64,000 nt of DNA, taken from Chloroflexota bacterium. Lineage in GTDB: Bacteria > Chloroflexota > UBA6077 > JACCZL01. Both the position numbers and the translations under genes were made by a program. Where the stretch lies: assembly GCA_020845495.1 (NCBI GenBank), contig JADLFM010000041.1:44146-108145 (forward strand). The letters run 5' to 3'. The notes below the pieces were generated by a model, which saw only the letters and a program-made list of their open reading frames with translations, made no database searches and had not been told where the DNA came from. This document shows positions 62,133 to 64,000 of this stretch, piece by piece. Positions within the stretch are counted from its first letter, which is position 1. The number at the start of each line of letters is the position of its first letter.

Positions 62133-63839
62133 TTGCAGCATCACGGCATCCTCGTCGACATCGGAACCGCGATCGTCATGGCGACGGCGCTGGCGTACGT
62201 GGCTCGACTGCTTCGCCAGCCCCTGCTGCTAGCCTATATCGGCGCGGGCATCCTGATCGGCCCGGCCGTGCTGGGGCTCGTAACAGGTCAGGAAGAGATC
62301 GAGGAGCTATCCGAGCTTGGGCTGGCGTTCCTGATGTTCATTGTCGGGCTCGAGATCGATCTCAAGAAGCTCGTCAACTCAGGACGGGTCGGAGCCATTG
62401 TCGGCACGACGCAGGTGAGCCTGTGCGCCCTGATGACCATACTCTTCGTCATCGTGCTCGGCTTCAGCGGCCTACCGGCCCTGTATCTGGGGGTCGCCTC
62501 AGCGTTCTCGAGCACGATGATCGTGGTCAAGCTGCTCTCGGATCGGAGTGAGCTCGACACCGTCGACGGTCGCCTGACACTCGGCACGCTGCTGATGCAG
62601 GACGTGCTCGCCATCGTCGTACTTGCGCTCCAGCCCAACCTGAACGACCCGTCAGTCGTGCCGATTGTGGTGTCGGTCGTGTCGGGGTTGGGCCTGGTAG
62701 CGGGCGCATTGCTCGTCTCGCGGTTCGTGCTGCCGACCCTCTTTCAGTTCGTGGCCAAGAGCCCGGAGGCGCTGCTGATCTCAGCCATCTCCTGGTGTCT
62801 CGTCGTCGGCTACTTCGCCGTGCTGGCCAACTTCTCCATCGCGATGGGCGCACTGATCGCCGGCGTCACGCTGTCGGCCTTTCCGTACAGTCTGGACGTC
62901 GTCGCCAAGTTGCGGAGCCTGCGCGACTTCTTTGTGACGCTGTTCTTCGTCGCGCTCGGCATGCAGTTGGAGATCGGGTCGGCTCAGGTGGTCCTGGCCG
63001 CGATCGCGTTGTCCCTGTTCGTCATCGTCAGCCGCTTTGCCACGGTTGGGCCGGTCCTCTACCTGATGGGGTATGGCAGCAGAGTAGGAACACTGTGCTC
63101 GATCGCGCTGGCGCAGGTGGGCGAGTTCGCGCTGGTCATCGTCGCGCTCGGCCTGTCGCTGGGGCACGTCGGCCGCGATGTCGCCTCGATCCTGGCGCTC
63201 TCGCTGGTCGTGACCTCCACTCTCTCGACCTACATGGTTCTGGCGAACCACCGGATCGCCCATCGAGTCGTGGACGCGCTCAAGCGGCTGGGCATCCCGG
63301 AGCGAGTGTCGCGGGGAGAGCGCGCCGACGACGGTGAGACCCTCCAGCCGGACCTGGTGGTGCTCGGATTCCACCGCGCCGCAAGCTCGCTGCTCCATCT
63401 CACCCAGGGAGCCGACGAGGGATACGATCTGCTTGTCGTCGACTTCAGCCCGGAGGTGTATCGCAAACTCCGCGCGATGGACGTGCCGGTCCGCTATGGC
63501 GACATCAGCCACCTCGATACGCTGGAGCACGTGGGTCTGGAGAGTGCCCGCGTGGTGGTGTCGACCGTGTCTGAAGACTTCCTGCGCGGCACCGACAACA
63601 TCACGCTGCTCAAGCAGGTGAGGCGCCTCAATCCCGAGGCGCGGGTCATCCTCTCGGCTGAGACGCACGACCGAGCGCGCGCGATGTACGAGGCCGGCGC
63701 GGATTATGTCGTATTGCCCAGAATCGAGACGGCTCGAGCTTTCCTCGACGTGCTCGAAGCGGTCGAGCGCGGGGAGCTCGGCGACCTTCGCGCGCGAGCG
63801 CTAGCGGACCTCGAGGATCGCGAGGAGGTGCTCGCCTGA
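62133..63839 (+). CDS. Kef-type cation/proton antiporter with TrkA-N (RCK) domain
   Basis: A 568-residue CPA2-family exchanger. Residues 1-375 hold 12-13 helices (IVMATALAYVARLLRQPLLL, ELGLAFLMFIVGLEIDLKKL with the LFxxGLE-like signature, ALAQVGEFALVIVALGLSL). Residues 405-530 are a Rossmann-type RCK/TrkA-N domain (DLVVLGFHRAASSLLHL, VPVRYGDISHLDTLEHVGLE) that gates transport in response to nucleotide; the first glycine-rich loop is GFHRAAS, lacking the usual second and third glycines. TTG 62133 is used, with AGGAG about ten bases upstream. It probably exports K+ or Na+ in exchange for protons under pH or electrophile stress. Confidence 0.93.
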   Translation: MQHHGILVDIGTAIVMATALAYVARLLRQPLLLAYIGAGILIGPAVLGLVTGQEEIEELSELGLAFLMFIVGLEIDLKKLVNSGRVGAIVGTTQVSLCALMTILFVIVLGFSGLPALYLGVASAFSSTMIVVKLLSDRSELDTVDGRLTLGTLLMQDVLAIVVLALQPNLNDPSVVPIVVSVVSGLGLVAGALLVSRFVLPTLFQFVAKSPEALLISAISWCLVVGYFAVLANFSIAMGALIAGVTLSAFPYSLDVVAKLRSLRDFFVTLFFVALGMQLEIGSAQVVLAAIALSLFVIVSRFATVGPVLYLMGYGSRVGTLCSIALAQVGEFALVIVALGLSLGHVGRDVASILALSLVVTSTLSTYMVLANHRIAHRVVDALKRLGIPERVSRGERADDGETLQPDLVVLGFHRAASSLLHLTQGADEGYDLLVVDFSPEVYRKLRAMDVPVRYGDISHLDTLEHVGLESARVVVSTVSEDFLRGTDNITLLKQVRRLNPEARVILSAETHDRARAMYEAGADYVVLPRIETARAFLDVLEAVERGELGDLRARALADLEDREEVLA

Positions 63840-63934
63840 ACGGGCGACGAGACGGCGATACTCGGGCATCATCGGGTGTCCCTCATGTTGTTGCGTCAAG
63901 TACGCTGTGCTGCAAGGTGAGGGAGGGCGGTGCG

Positions 63935-64000
63935 ATGGGGAAGCGGGACTGGGGAGCGGAAGAGGCGCGGTGGTCGAAGCAGATCGGGGCGGTAGTGGGC
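63935..64000 (+). CDS. Start of an unidentified gene, cut by window edge
   Basis: ATG 63935 follows a GGAGGG site and opens a frame, MGKRDWGAEEARWSKQIGAV, that runs off the right edge after 22 codons. The Trp-containing helical start is reminiscent of the small accessory protein of some insertion sequences, but 22 residues are too few to say. The 95 bases between the antiporter stop and this ATG show no other feature. Confidence 0.4.
   Translation, partial: MGKRDWGAEEARWSKQIGAVVG

Overview
The window is a high-GC bacterial chromosome segment with short intergenic gaps, many GTG/TTG starts and frequent translational overlaps. The gene content suggests a Gram-variable, aerobic, sugar-using heterotroph, most likely of the Chloroflexota (Thermomicrobia/Sphaerobacter-like). 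The grounds are a heme A synthase fused to protoheme IX farnesyltransferase, a DUF420 protein, a fused Ahb-type siroheme decarboxylase, two sugar ABC importers lacking their own ATPase, and several secreted proteins with proline/alanine-rich tails. The placement rests on gene content, not on a marker phylogeny. No rRNA, tRNA, CRISPR array or complete insertion sequence was seen.

Layout. 0-10 kb: the 3' part of lon, a TPR protein, leuCD, a Rid-family protein, a Nudix hydrolase coupled to a type I phosphodiesterase, and an orphan lipoyl acyltransferase (E2). 10-16 kb: a secreted clan-A-type glycosidase, a stress protein, an S9 peptidase, a glycerophosphodiesterase and a run of very small genes. 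16-26 kb: an SH3 lipoprotein, two ABC-2 export systems, DUF420, Sco and COX15-CtaB (cytochrome oxidase assembly). 26-31 kb: AhbA-AhbB fusion, a Fur/PerR-like regulator with an operator lying inside its own promoter, KatG, and a stand-alone receiver. 31.7-33.4 kb: a membrane PAS histidine kinase that ends in a LuxR-type DNA-binding domain.

33-47 kb is a carbohydrate region. A plus-strand importer (two permeases and a binding protein) is followed, on the minus strand, by a LacI regulator, a second importer, a family 2 glycoside hydrolase, an HpaI-like aldolase and a D-2-hydroxyacid dehydrogenase. 47.5-57.4 kb is the most unusual stretch: hexapeptide acyltransferase, acyl-AMP ligase, asparagine-synthase-like amidotransferase and acyl carrier protein face a convergent set of GNAT/CelD-like acyltransferase, polysaccharide deacetylase, a decayed Trm112/methyltransferase gene, a YvcK/CofD-like protein and a flippase. 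This combination resembles the accessory gene set of exosortase (XrtA/PEP-CTERM) loci, but no exosortase is visible. 57.8-64 kb: a second D-2-hydroxyacid dehydrogenase next to a thiamine-diphosphate enzyme, small unknowns, and a Kef-type cation/proton antiporter.

Two features recur across the window. Perfect hairpins with about 10-17 bp arms and little or no U-tract sit after many genes. In addition, the last few codons plus the stop codon of several unrelated genes are duplicated just downstream, as if the 3' ends were being copied in tandem.
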